From contig NC_057370.1 in NCBI RefSeq assembly GCF_016906535.1, forward strand, positions 1 through 64,000: a stretch of DNA of 64,000 nucleotides, given 5' to 3'. Source of the DNA: Rhizoctonia solani. Its lineage: Eukaryota; Basidiomycota; Agaricomycetes; Cantharellales; Ceratobasidiaceae. Under the pieces are notes generated by a model. The model saw only the letters and a program-made list of their open reading frames with translations, did not search any database and was not told the DNA's origin. Shown in pieces: positions 22,836 to 35,027 of the stretch. Made by a program: the position numbers and the translations under genes. Position 1 is the first letter of the stretch. Each line of letters opens with the position of its first letter.

Positions 22836-24336
22836 TGTTATGGATATGACATTTCCTCATTAATCTGTACTTATTTTATGAATTATACTAGTAATCTTAC
22901 AGTAAACAAATGAGATAAAGATGCGAACTAAGGTTTTCAAGGTCCCTCTATCCAATGGTGGCCTTTACAAAACCTATAAACCTCAGGAATACCCTCAATA
23001 TGCAATGCTTTTTGCATATATGCTGTTTTCTCACTCATTTAAATACATATAAATTCAGCTGAGTAGATAAACAGTAACAAGTAATATTTCTCTTGTTTGT
23101 AGCATTTATTATTCAAGATTCTATCTTGTGGCTACACACAGAAATATTCAGGGTCCCCCCTGTCGCATAGGCAAGTGCTCCGGCGCTTAATCAGCCCTTA
23201 AGCGCCGACGCACTAAATGCGCCTTTTCTCCATCACCCGGGCATCCCACACTGCCGAATCGCTTGCGCTTAGGTGCGCATGTTTGTGCGCTCCAGAACGC
23301 TGGGTCAAACTCCCAAAACGGACAACATTTGGCTGAGTTATGCCCCATTTACTGTAAGTACCCAATGCAGAGGTATCCTACCTTTGGGATTGTTTACTCC
23401 AAGGATGAAACACTTAGCCTTGGGACATCTAAGGACCCACACAGGTAAATAATGCCTTGGGGCAAACATTGCCTTGGGGCAAATATTAGGATCTGTTGTT
23501 TGTTTACTATGTACCAAAGTACTGGCTCCCTGTACCTCCTGTACCCCCTCTTGGTATCAATCATGTATATACTTGTTTGTGCACCTTCTCAGGGTATAAA
23601 AGGACCCTGTGAAGACGCTTCTAATGCATCCATTTATCCACTCTTATATATTGACATATACACACAAGCCTTTAACAGCTTATCTGCGCATTTACTTTAG
23701 TGATTGACTCACTGTAAATAGCATAGGAGGTTATTCGGCGCACTAAGACCATAGGCCAGTCCCAACAGACACAGGGTAACCTATTAGTGTACTTACTGCG
23801 ACCCTGTGCCCCTTGACTGTCACAGTTGTTGAGTTCAACATTGAGTATAGTGCGACGGTACTGTAAGGATTGTTGTGATTGAGTGATAGTGTTTCAATCC
23901 ACCATACCCCTCATATTGTAGATAGCTTTATCTACAATATCTCATAAATCCTAGATATATTTTAGGTAAACCCCATAAGTCTTAAGTCTTACTTAAGCAT
24001 ATATAAGTCCTATACTTATTAGGCAAATACTATAAATCCTGTACATTAGTCAAGTAACCCTCTTACTTAAGGTACTATCCTAGAGACCTTAAGTATACAT
24101 ACCCTTAGTCACTTAGGCTTAAGTAACATTAGTCTAAGGTACTATACATAACCAACCACCTGCACTTCATAGTTGCTAGACTATTTGTTAGGAGTTGTTA
24201 TTCCTGATAACCTAGCCTATATTGTGCATATATTCTGTGCATATTTCTGATTCTTAATACTAGTTATTAGTTATTCTCATATACATTTTGTATATAGTAA
24301 TTCTTTCTTACTCCTGTACTTACACAACTCTTAACA
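22836..24336 (+). repeat. 5' LTR of left chromovirus
   Basis: 1501 bp, beginning TGTTATGGATATGAC and ending ACTCTTAACA. TATAAA at 23595-23600 in a GGGTATAAAAGG context is the likely core promoter. Two strong hairpins lie within it: CGGCGCTTA/TTAAGCGCCG near 23181-23207 and a perfect 12-bp stem at 23913-23940 with a 4-nt loop. Confidence 0.95.
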
Positions 24337-24337
24337 T

Positions 24338-24355
24338 TGGTGACCACCGCAGGGC
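24338..24355 (+). promoter_or_regulatory. Candidate primer-binding site (left copy)
   Basis: TGGTGACCACCGCAGGGC follows the 5' LTR after one T. It begins with TGG, as a site complementary to a tRNA CCA end should. I cannot name the tRNA. The same 18 bases are present in the right copy. Confidence 0.5.
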
Positions 24356-24454
24356 TTAGTGTTGGTTATCTTTAATTCTTACCTGTAATCTTTTGTACAA
24401 GCTTTCATACTTTGTATATACATTCTAATTGTGATACTCTACTAACATTCTTTT

Positions 24455-27400
24455 ATGTCTAGAAGATCAAGTAGACCTGCATCCTCTAATAGGACCCCTT
24501 GGGACACAAGACTTTCAAGAGAAGGTATGCCTAGACATAGTACCCCTAGAAGCTCTGTGCTTCCTAGAGACAGCATACCTACAGATAGTCCCAACAACCC
24601 TTTTGGACCTACTAGGTACTCTATTGAGCAATCCTCTCCTGAGGAGCTAGTGATTCCCCAACCTAGCCAACCCTATGAATCACCCATCAAGCCACATGCT
24701 TCCATGCCAGCCCTGGAAGACCCTCAAGCAGGACCCAGTAGCTCAAGAAGGATATCACCTCACTCTCATAAGTCATCATCCAGACACTCTCCAAGATTGT
24801 CTCCTTTGGAATATGAAGCTATTCAGGAAGCAAACAAGCTAGTTAAGCCAAGTTCTTCTATAAGGAAGCCTTCACCTTTTGGTCATAAGACTAGCCCAGC
24901 CACCTTCCAGAGGATGATACCTGTATTTGGACTTCCTGATATAGAGATGTTGGAACCTTCCTCTAGTAAACCTCAGCCCTCTGAGCCTATGAACTCTCAT
25001 GAGCTTAAGAGATCTAAAGGAAAGACTTCTGAAGCCCACATATCTAAGCATAGGGAAACTCAAGCTGCCTTACTGGATCCTAATGATAGGTCTTTTACTA
25101 ATGACCCAGCAATCCAGAAGTACCTACCCTATTCTCCTTCCACTACCTTATACCCTTTAAATGAAGAATCTCCAGGAGAATTCAACTATCAGCCTGACTG
25201 TACTCAGATGACCTCTTGGTGCAGGAAGAACCCTCAAGCTAATAGTTTCAGGAAAGTTTACAGGCAGCTAGGAAGAGTATTCTATCATGTGGAGATCCCT
25301 CCAGCACATGAGAATCGCTTCCCCTCACCCTCTTGTGAGCAATGGGCTTCTCACTACTTCAAACTACTAGATACTGTAGTAACCTTTAGACCTACATGTC
25401 GCATCACTACCAAGTTGGTTCCTGCTCAAGAAATCAACCATTGGCCTGAGTATGGTAAGTTACACATAGACCTGAATAAACTAATCAAGAGAACTGTTCA
25501 GAGCGTCTATGACATGGAAGAGCTATTGCCTATTCCAGAATGGCCAGAACATGACTGTTTATTCACCTCTCATTCCTTTGAGGTAGCTGCAGTCACTTAT
25601 AGGGATCAGATGGAGCGTTTCATTCAGAAGCTATATGAGATCCTTGGCAGACAACTTCAGACTGGACCACCTTCCCCAGTCATCTCTGCAGGACATCTCA
25701 GTGAGGTAGAACCTGGACAAGAACATCTTAGAGATAGAACTCTACAGCTTAAGCAAGATATGACTCTGTTAGTGCCCAAAAGTTCTAGAGCCTCTTCTGT
25801 CACTCCACAGGAGGCGGCTCAAGAAAACTTACTAAGGAGTCTTATCAAGCCCACAAGTCAAGTTACTATTGCTAGTCCTTTACTTCCAGAACCTCAAGTT
25901 TTCCTCCAACGGTAACCCTGCACACCTCCAGTAGCACTCCTCCAGGACAACCTCCTAGTAGTCTTCATTCATCCAAAGCCTCTCTTACTGTTACTATGCA
26001 ACCTAGGTATTTAGGACCTGATAATGGAACCTCACTTATTCCCACAGAACCTTTACCACCTCCTCCTAGCTCTATTGCTACTTCTTCCTCTAGATCTATA
26101 CCCTTAGGAGAATACCAGAGGAGTCACCCCATGTAACATTACAAATCCCACCTACTTTAGAAAGGACTGAGAGACTTAGGAGAGAAGCCACTAAATCTCT
26201 AGGACCTAGACCACCTACTCCTAGACCCACTGTAGTCCCTTCCACTAGTTCAGAAGAAACCTTACCATCATCACCAAGAGGTAATGCTAGTGTTCCTATT
26301 GCACAACCTTCAGCTATACCTCCTTTCAATATACAAGCCCTTGAAGACTACATCAACAATCTTTCAGATGGAAGTATAGATGGCTTAAGTTCTTCTGAAT
26401 CATCAACTGGAAGAGACCAAGTAGCCCCAGAACTAATAGCCCCAGCTACTCCTGCTGATTCTATTACTTCTGTCTCAAGTGCTGCTACTCATACCATGCA
26501 AATCCCAGTAGCACAGTCTACTCCCAGGATTAGGAGCCAAGTAGAAGAGGATAATGTTAGGATATACCTTATAATCCACCTTTAAGCAACGCTGCTAGAA
26601 GAGTTAGCCTTGCAGGCCCAAGTATTCCTCTTAGAGATCCACCTCCACATGCTAACTTTATCAATCGCAGATCTTCCTTGGGAGCAAACCGGCGATCCTC
26701 AGGAAGACCAGCTATACCAGCTGAATCCTTTACCAGAGTATCTACAATTCCAGAAGAGCGTTCCTCTAGACTAGCTGAAAGTGCCCACAGGAGACCTACC
26801 TCCTCTCCTGAATCAAGAAGAACTCCTCTAAGTATCCATACCAATTTACCTTACTTACAGGAGCAGCCAGCACCAGCTTCTAGAGAAGAAGCCAATATGA
26901 GTAGGAGAGGAAATTTCTTAGCCCCTCTACTAGCACCTGTCCCACAACTTCAAGTACCTCCAGCACCACCCATTGACAGGACTAGGTTACCTCCTCATAT
27001 TGTAGGACGAATGGTCTCCTCTAGAAGGTTTAGTGAGCTGTTTAATGATCCACCCCCTAGGGATCAACTTAGAGATAGACTAGCTCCCTTAGCTGAAGGA
27101 GGAGGAGGAAATGACCCACCATATGATAGTGATGATGGAGATTTTGATAACTCTGGTAGAAGAAGGAACAACCCACCTAGAAGGAATGGAGGAGACCTCC
27201 TAACGACCAGAAGACCCAGGAAATGAACCATATGCTCAAGCAAATGCAGCTAGAGCTAGACCTTTCAATCCAGCTCCTGTACATTTTGATACTAAGCTGA
27301 AACCTGACATAATCCCAGAGTGGGATGGAGATACCAAGAAGCTGTCGCGCTGGATGACATCCATCAACAACCTAGCTGAGTATAGTAGCTACACTAGAAT

Positions 27401-30400
27401 TCAGCTTGGACAGCAGATTCCTCTCAGGTTCACAGGTAGAGCTCTTAGATGGTTCAATGCATTAGATAAGGACTATAGGCGAATTATAACTGAAGATTGG
27501 CCAGCACTTAGGCAAGCTATCACTATCCACTTCATGAATAGGACCTTCCTGAACAGAAGCAAGAATGAAGCCATGCGCATCAGGTTCAGGGATAAAGATC
27601 ATTCAGAAGAGACTCCAGAAGACTATGTCATCAGGAAGATGGAGGCTCTTACTATTGTCAGTGACTGGACTGACTCTGAATTAATCTTTGAAATCATGAA
27701 TGGTGCTCCTAAGTCCTGGACCACGCATATAGACACCTCAAGAATAGTCACTTGGGAGGACTTCCTTGACAAGATTGCATGGCATGAGGAGGACCTTTTG
27801 GGAAAAGATTCTTCTCATAACTCTGACATACAGCGTCAGCTACATCAGATGCAATCTACTCTCAAGAGACTAGAAGGAAACAGGCATTCTAGGCCAAGTG
27901 CGCGCTCACACTTAGCAGGATCTAAACCAGTAGGATGGCATCAAAATAATCCTCCACCAAAATACCCTAAGGATGACTCTACAGTATCTAAAGGTAAAAC
28001 TCCTAAAGACAAGAAAGCTAGACCTTGTAGACACTGTGGAAGTATGATGCACTGGGATAGAGACTGTAAGCATGCCAAGAAAAACTCCAGATTTGTGCGA
28101 TCACATATGGCACAAGCTGATGATGATGAATGGGAAGCCCAGGAAGCTTATGAAGATCTCTGTGATGAAGCCTACCTTGATGAAACAGAATATGACACTG
28201 AAGGAGAAGAGTCTGTTTCTGAGGAAGAGCAGGATTTTCATAAGCCCCTTCAGTCATTAGCTGTCTCTACCTCCAGCGCTAAGCCCAGCTCTGGATCCCA
28301 GGAGGAACAGCATGGTCTGGAGGGGACCACTGTCAGCCAGGGTACTAACTCTGCTGACCAGGGCAGTAAGGAATCTGATTCATCTGTATTTTCTGGATAT
28401 GTACAACCCAAGCTCCCCACTAGGAAGAGCCTTAATAAGAAACTGAAAATGGCTAGTAGTCATACAGCTATTGCCAAGAATGGAGAAGAAATCACTCTCA
28501 AGCAATTAATGTCAAGACCACCAGGAACTGCTTTCTTTGGATCCAAAGCCACCATCATCAAAGGATGGCTTCAGACAAGTAATGGACCTAAGAAGCGCAT
28601 CACCTTTGACTCAGGATCAGAGATCACTCTCATTAATGAGTCAATACTTAAAACTCTAGATCCATCACCTAGAGTGCGCATTGGACAAAAACTCAAGTTA
28701 ATTCAAGTTACTGGGAATAGTAGCTTATCACAGTATATTTCCCTTCCTATCATCTTTGATACTGAACAAGGACTAGTTAAAATGATTGTAGAAGCCTATA
28801 TAGTTCCTAACATGAACACACCTTTTTATCTTAGGAACAGACTTTGCATCTCAGTATCAACTGTCATTAGTTAGGAATGGAGATGGAACAAGGATAGTTT
28901 TTGGGGATACAGGACGTTCTATTCCTGTGGAAGAATCAGATTCCAGCCCAAGAATTGACCAACAAGGTAATACCTTTATGGTTGAAGTTGTGCAAGGATT
29001 CATCAAGATTCTGAGAAAATCAAGATCTCTAAGAAAGCCTACAAGAAGCGACTCCAACATAGGAAATTACCTCCCAATACTGTCAAAGTAAAAGTATATG
29101 AGACAGTTACTATCCCAGTGCATACCATCAAGCTCATCAAAGTCAAGACAACATGGAAGGAAGGTCAAGCCTCTGGTTTTATGGACAGATCCTTCAATTC
29201 CCATCGACAAGAAGAACATCTGTTTGCAATAACAGACTGCCTGATAGATAGGAACAATCCTAAGATTCAGGTTTCTAACCTATCAGAACATCCTTTAAGA
29301 TTGCAAGGAGGAGAAATTCTTGGATATATGCATGATCCCAATGAATACCTTGCAAAGGAAAAGGACATTACTAAGGAAGAAAAAGACAGCATTATCAAGT
29401 ATGCTACCTAGTACAAGCCATGGTGCAGAGGAAAGCTGAAGAAAAGCCTACTGTGCAAGAAGAGGAATTAATGAAGTCGCCTGAAGGAGGACCTAAGACT
29501 GCTGAAGTACCTGACCCAGAACCTGTCCCTTCAGATAGATTTCTTCAAGAAGTTAATTTCTCAGAACATCTCACCCCTAATCAAAGGGCTAAACTAGAAA
29601 AAGTTTTGCGCAAGCATGAGTTAGCCTTTGGATTAGATGGTAGACTTGGTACTCATAACACTCAACTGGAAATTAGACTAAGGCCAGGAACTAAAGAAAT
29701 ATCTCTAACCCCTTACCATGCTTCTCCAGCTAAAAGAGAAGTCATTGACAAGCAGATTGAGGAATGGCTTAAACTTGGAGTCATTGAGCCATCCAAAAGT
29801 GCTTGGGGATTTCCTGTCATAGTAGTCTATCGCAACAGTAAACCCAGACTATGTGTGGATTACAGACTCTCAATGAAGTAGCTGTACCAGATGAGTATCC
29901 CTTACCAAAGCAAACTGACATTTTGCATGCCTTGGAAGGATCTCAATGGCTTACTACCTTAGATGCGCTAGCTGGTTTTCACTCAGCTAACCATTAAGGA
30001 GGAAGACAGAGAGAAACTTGCTTTCAGATGTCACAATGGCCATTGGCAACCTACCAAACTACTCTTTGGATATAGGAATGGACCAGCCGAGTTCCAGCGT
30101 GTCATGAATAGGATACTTTCAAGATTTCTATGGCAATTTGCCCTGGTATATATTGATGACATAGTGATCTATAGTGTTGAGTTTGAAGACCATTGCAATC
30201 ACTTAGATCAAGTCTTAGGAGCTATTGAAGAAGCTGAAATCCCCTATCTCCAAAGAATGTCACATTGGATACCAATCACTACTATTGTTAGGACAGAAGG
30301 TATCAAGATTAGGTCTATCAACCCATAAGGAAAAGTTGATGCTATCTTAGAGTTGGAACCCCCTAAAATGTTCCTACTTTACAGACTTTCCTAGGGATGA

Positions 30401-33030
30401 CTTATTTCTCTAGCTATATTCCTTCTACTCATGGATTGTAGCGCCTTTGTTCAAGCTTCTCAAGAAAGGAACAGCTTGGTCTTGGGAGGAAAAGGAACAA
30501 CAAGCGTTTGAACTTGCTAAAGAGGCCCTTGCATCTGCTCCAGTAATGGCTTATCCTATTATTGGAAAACCATACAGATTATATACAGATGCATGCGACT
30601 ATGGCCTTGGAGGAATATTACAGCAAGTCCAATCCATCAAGATAAAGACCTAAAGGGGACAAAGGCATACAAGTACTTAAGGGGGGAATATGACAAAGGA
30701 AACCCAGTTCCCAGAATGACAATTCCTGCTTCCAAGCAGAGAGACGACGTGACTGGGGGGGATACATGGGATAAGCAAGACTTTGAAGAAACAACTGTAC
30801 AAGTGGAGCGAGTCATTGCTTATTGGTCAAGGATTCTAAAAGAAGCAGAAAGAACTACTCCCAACAGAGCGCAAAGCATTAGCCCTCAAGGAAGCACTTG
30901 TGGAAATTTCAGGTATACTTGGAAGGAGCTGAATTTGTTGCTATCACAGATCACACCGCTCTCACCTGGCAAGACTTACAATAATGTCAACAGAAGACTC
31001 ATGACATGGGGCTTAGTATTCTCAGCCTACCCAGGAATGCAGATTGTGCACCGCGCAGGAAGAGTACATGACAATGCAGATCCTATCTCAAGACTTAGAG
31101 AACCCCATATCAATCAGCCCTCCAGCAGATCAATCGACTCCACTCAAGCTCAATATGGGAAGACCCATTAAAAACCTCTACAAGGAGATAAATGAACGTT
31201 TTGAAGAGAAACTTCTTAGAGTTGCAAGCGCATTCACCCAGTTACAAAATTGGAAATAGCCAGAAGCCCATCAAGAAGTGGATACCCACACCGGCAGAAG
31301 CTATATCTTATCAAACAACTACCTCATACTCTGTGGAAATATCAATAAACTCAGAAGAAATCACAAGGTTCATAGAAGCATACAAGAAGGACTCCCATAA
31401 GCGCATTCACCCAGAGTTACAAAATTGGAAATAGCCAGAAGCCCATCAAGAAGTGGATACCCACACCGGCAGAAGCTATATCTTATCAAACAACTACCTC
31501 ATACTCTGTGGAAATATCAATAAACTCAGAAGAAATCACAAGGTTCATAGAAGCATACAAGAGGACTCCCATTTTAAGCAAGTGATGGAAGAGTTCAAGT
31601 CGCACCACAATCCACTCAATCCACCCTTCCATCAATACCAGATAGGAGATAATGGATTGATCTACTTTATAGATTCCCAGGAACCTAGGGATCTACAAGT
31701 AGATATTTTGAGGAAAATCATGATACCTCAATCAAGGAGCACATGCTGGTTATGCTAAGACATATCACCAAATTGCTTCTGTTTACTATTGGCCTAAGAT
31801 GGCTAAAGCATTCAGAAGTATGTACACACTTGTGATATCTGTCAGAAAGCAGACATCGACGGCATGGACCCAGAGGATTCCTTCAACCTTTACCTATTCC
31901 ACAGCAACCCTTTGAAGTAGTATCAATGGACTTCATCATGGATCTTCCACCAAGTAACAACTACAACGCTATCCTAGTTTATTTGTGGACAAACTAACTA
32001 AGTATGGACATTTCATCCCATGTACTACTCAGATAGATGAAGTACAAACAGCGCAACTGTTCCATGATCACATATGGTGTCACTATGGTTTACCTCGGCA
32101 GTAATCACTGATAGAGATGCTAGATGGACAGGAGCCTTTTGGGGTCACTTTAGTATGTTAGGAATTCGGCAAGCACTCACCACTGCATCATCCTCAGAGT
32201 GATGGACAAACAGAGATACTTAATCAAACTACAGAAGTAGCAATTAGAGTATTCACTAACCCAGCTAAGGACAATTGGAGTAAGCTTCTACCAGGATTTG
32301 CGCACTCATACAACACAGGTGTGCATACTCCACACACAGACACCAGCCTTTCTACTCCGCGGATTCCAGCCTCTAACATCAGCCGACTTACTGGCTCTCA
32401 CTTCTGAGAACATTCCAAGACCAGCACAAGAAAGTCAAACAGCTGAAGAATTCAAGGAATCCATGGAATTAGCACGATCACTAGCTAAGGACGCTCTCAA
32501 GTAGCTCAGAATTATCACAGAAATACTATAATTCTGACAAGACACTGTTACCTTTGAGCCCAGAGATTTAGTCTTAATCAATCCCCATTCCTTAAACTTA
32601 CTCAACATCAGTCAGGAAAGGGAATAAGCTAAATATGCGTTATGAAGGACCATTTGAAGTCATGGAAAGCATATCACCAGTAGCATATAGGATAAATTAC
32701 CTGCTAGCTATTGCATACACCCAATCATTAACATAGCACACTTGGAATCTTACAGGCATCACCCCCAGAGTTTTGGAGCCGACCCACTCAGAATATACCT
32801 AGAGAAGACTTCCAACAGATGAGGTGGAAAGAATAGTAGAAGAAAGGACAATCAAGAAAGGCAACAAGAGGATTAGACAGTACAAAATCCGTTGGCTTGG
32901 GTACAGCTCAGAACATGATAGATGGAGGACAGAGAAAGAGTTAAGGAATGCTCCAGAAGTCATCAAGGAATGGAAGCAAACCTCTGGCTCCACTACCCAT
33001 CCCAATCACAAGAAAAAGAAGGAGTTCTAA
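24455..33030 (+). pseudogene. gag-pol, frameshifted (left copy)
   Basis: Collinear with the intact 2824-residue right-copy polyprotein but split into more than a dozen frames. All domains can be seen in pieces: gag (about 27354-27800), the CCHC knuckle CRHCGSMMHWDRDC (about 28027-28068), protease ITFDSGSE (about 28600), reverse transcriptase YIDDIVIYS (about 30150), RNase H LYTDACDYG (about 30580), integrase, and the chromodomain (about 32820-32990). The breaks I compared are single-base deletions or insertions, for example near 25898, 26107, 26561, 27191, 28826 and 29006. Their density rises after 29.8 kb. This looks more like uncorrected sequencing error than ordinary decay, so the real gene may be intact. 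Confidence 0.9.
31228..31563 (+). repeat. Tandem duplication inside pol (left copy only)
   Basis: A segment beginning GCGCATTCACCCA at 31228 starts again at 31401, giving a period of about 173 bp (two extra bases in the second unit). The right copy has one unit. The junction reads GGACTCCCATAAGCGCATTC. It lies between the RNase H and integrase regions and adds to the frame damage. Confidence 0.85.
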
Positions 33031-33232
33031 GCTCCACATGGCTTCTCCTATGTACCCACAGGTGTAACTAAACTGGTCATATCCTCCAAGATAGGAAATA
33101 ACAACCTACTCAACGTCTGAATCTCTAAGTCAACCTATCTTATGGAGGATGGATTTTGTATAAATGCTCTCACTAAAAACTCTCCCAATCACCATCCCAA
33201 TCTTACTCAATTGTCCACAAACCATATCTACT

Positions 33233-34704
33233 ATGTCCTTTTCCCAAGACTATTATTGCTACCCCATCTTCACCTCCTACAGGAATGACGTGCCTCTCAC
33301 TCCTGAGCTAGGTATCATTGAAGCTAGTCATGTTCGCGATTTGTACTATGTCTATGCTAACCGTCACAATGATCACTACTCCCCCTACTCTGAGAACCAC
33401 CCTGATCCCCTAGAACGTCGTATTCACGCCATGCCTGACATTGAGGTTTTCCTTATGGATGAGGACCATCCCCCTCAATGGTTTCTAGGTGTTGACCTCA
33501 CCACGCGTTGCACGGGGCTTACACCCATGCTCTTTGTGTCTTTGGCGAAGCTGTACAACCCGCTGGATGGAATCGTCGCGAACCCTGGGCCAATTACGAC
33601 TACGCAACTGAACTTGTCAAGATCGGTTTTTCCGTACATCCCGCGTCCCATTTGTTTCAGGGAGGACGTCTATCACTTCCCTGCTGATTCGTTCCACGAG
33701 CTACAGCAACAGGTACATCACAACAACTTCTACGCGATTTGCCTCAATGCTCTATCCATCATTATCACGGCTACTAAACAAATGGAGTATAGTAATATTG
33801 CACATGTTGGGTATATTCGCGGTTCCCCCGCCTGCGTTTCGGCGCATTGTTTTTGGTGCCGTCTGCATGGTCACCGGTAGTTGAACACTCCGAAGACGAT
33901 CTGTCCGACGCAGGTAAGACTTGTAGCATAACGCGACATAATTGTACTCAGCTCACCAGGTTATCAATCACAGGATTCCCTGTCAACGGATACGACGGCA
34001 ACGACAAAGCACTGGGACCAATTACTCCGCCGCCTGAGAACGTTCCGCCGCCCCACTTGGTGGACTTCGCGGAAGTCCCCTTCGACTACGCCGCCTGGGG
34101 ACTTCCCCCTCGAGAACCTTCCGAACAACCCGAAACAACTCACCTGGGTTACCAGAACGGCGACTCGTTTACGGCTCCGGAGTACGCCCCGTTACACGCC
34201 GCCAACAAAGCAGGCGAATTCCCTGCTCCGGAATACGCCCACAGCCACGAGCTCGACATCGCTGCCCTCACGCAGCAACTCTCGTTGGTTGCAGTCGCAC
34301 ATAGCGTCGAATCCGTATCCCCCGGGTTCGGTAACGACTTCGTCGAATCTGTTTGGGAATGGCCGGGAGAACCAAATCCCGTCGTCGACCTGGGACCACC
34401 TGAATGGCCCACCGTACCGCAGCAACATACGCCGCCGTTCTCATGGGAAGACCACTGGCACGAGGTTCACGCTCGCGACCTCAAGCTAGGCGACAACAAG
34501 GACGTCAACATCGGCGGAGGGCTCGAAATCGCTCTGAACACATCATTCGCCCCTTTCCCGTCGTCTCTAACTGAGCTAACAATATGTCTTGCTTGTATAT
34601 ACTACATCCCAACGTTCCCAGCGTCTCAATTCCTGTATTCTGCAACTACTAATACCTTACTCGCGAATTTGATCCTTTTGACTCGTCTAAATAATCGTCG
34701 CTAA
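33233..34704 (+). pseudogene. Accessory ORF, frameshifted (left copy)
   Basis: Left-copy counterpart of the intact 40143-41555 ORF. It begins MSFSQDYYCYPIF at 33233 (an in-frame ATG also exists at 33164). The frame breaks at about 33502, where one base of CTCACTCACG is missing, and again near 33880. The C-terminal part continues at 33847-34704 with a different end because of another indel near 34533. The possible 60-nt intron is conserved. Confidence 0.8.
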
Positions 34705-35010
34705 GAATTCGACCCTTATTCGTGTGAACGTCCCACCACACTTAGTACCGATCGATAGCCACGACTCGATAGATATCGATAGCACTTTTAACTAAGTCAA
34801 AAGCTTCAGATTTGACCTCGCAATAATTACAACAAGTAAATACCCGACACCAGCTGAATACTCCAAGCATATGACTAAGCCTTAAGCGCCCATGGCTCCG
34901 ACACCTTAAGACTTAGCCATAAAAATTAAGGAATTTATTTCCAATTGCAAGGAGTATAATCAATTAGCACCAAACCATTAATTAGGAAGCCATTTCTTGA
35001 TAGGATAAGT

Positions 35011-35027
35011 CCAGATTGGGGGGGATA
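35011..35027 (+). promoter_or_regulatory. Polypurine tract (left copy)
   Basis: CCAGATTGGGGGGGATA lies immediately 5' of the 3' LTR, where plus-strand priming is expected. The same G7 tract is present at the mirrored position of the right copy (39690-39705). Confidence 0.75.

Noticed and set aside
23263..23700. Open frames MRLGAHVCALQ... and MPWGKHCLGAN..., repeated four times
   Set aside because: They lie wholly inside the LTRs, overlap the promoter and recur only because the LTR recurs; no domain.
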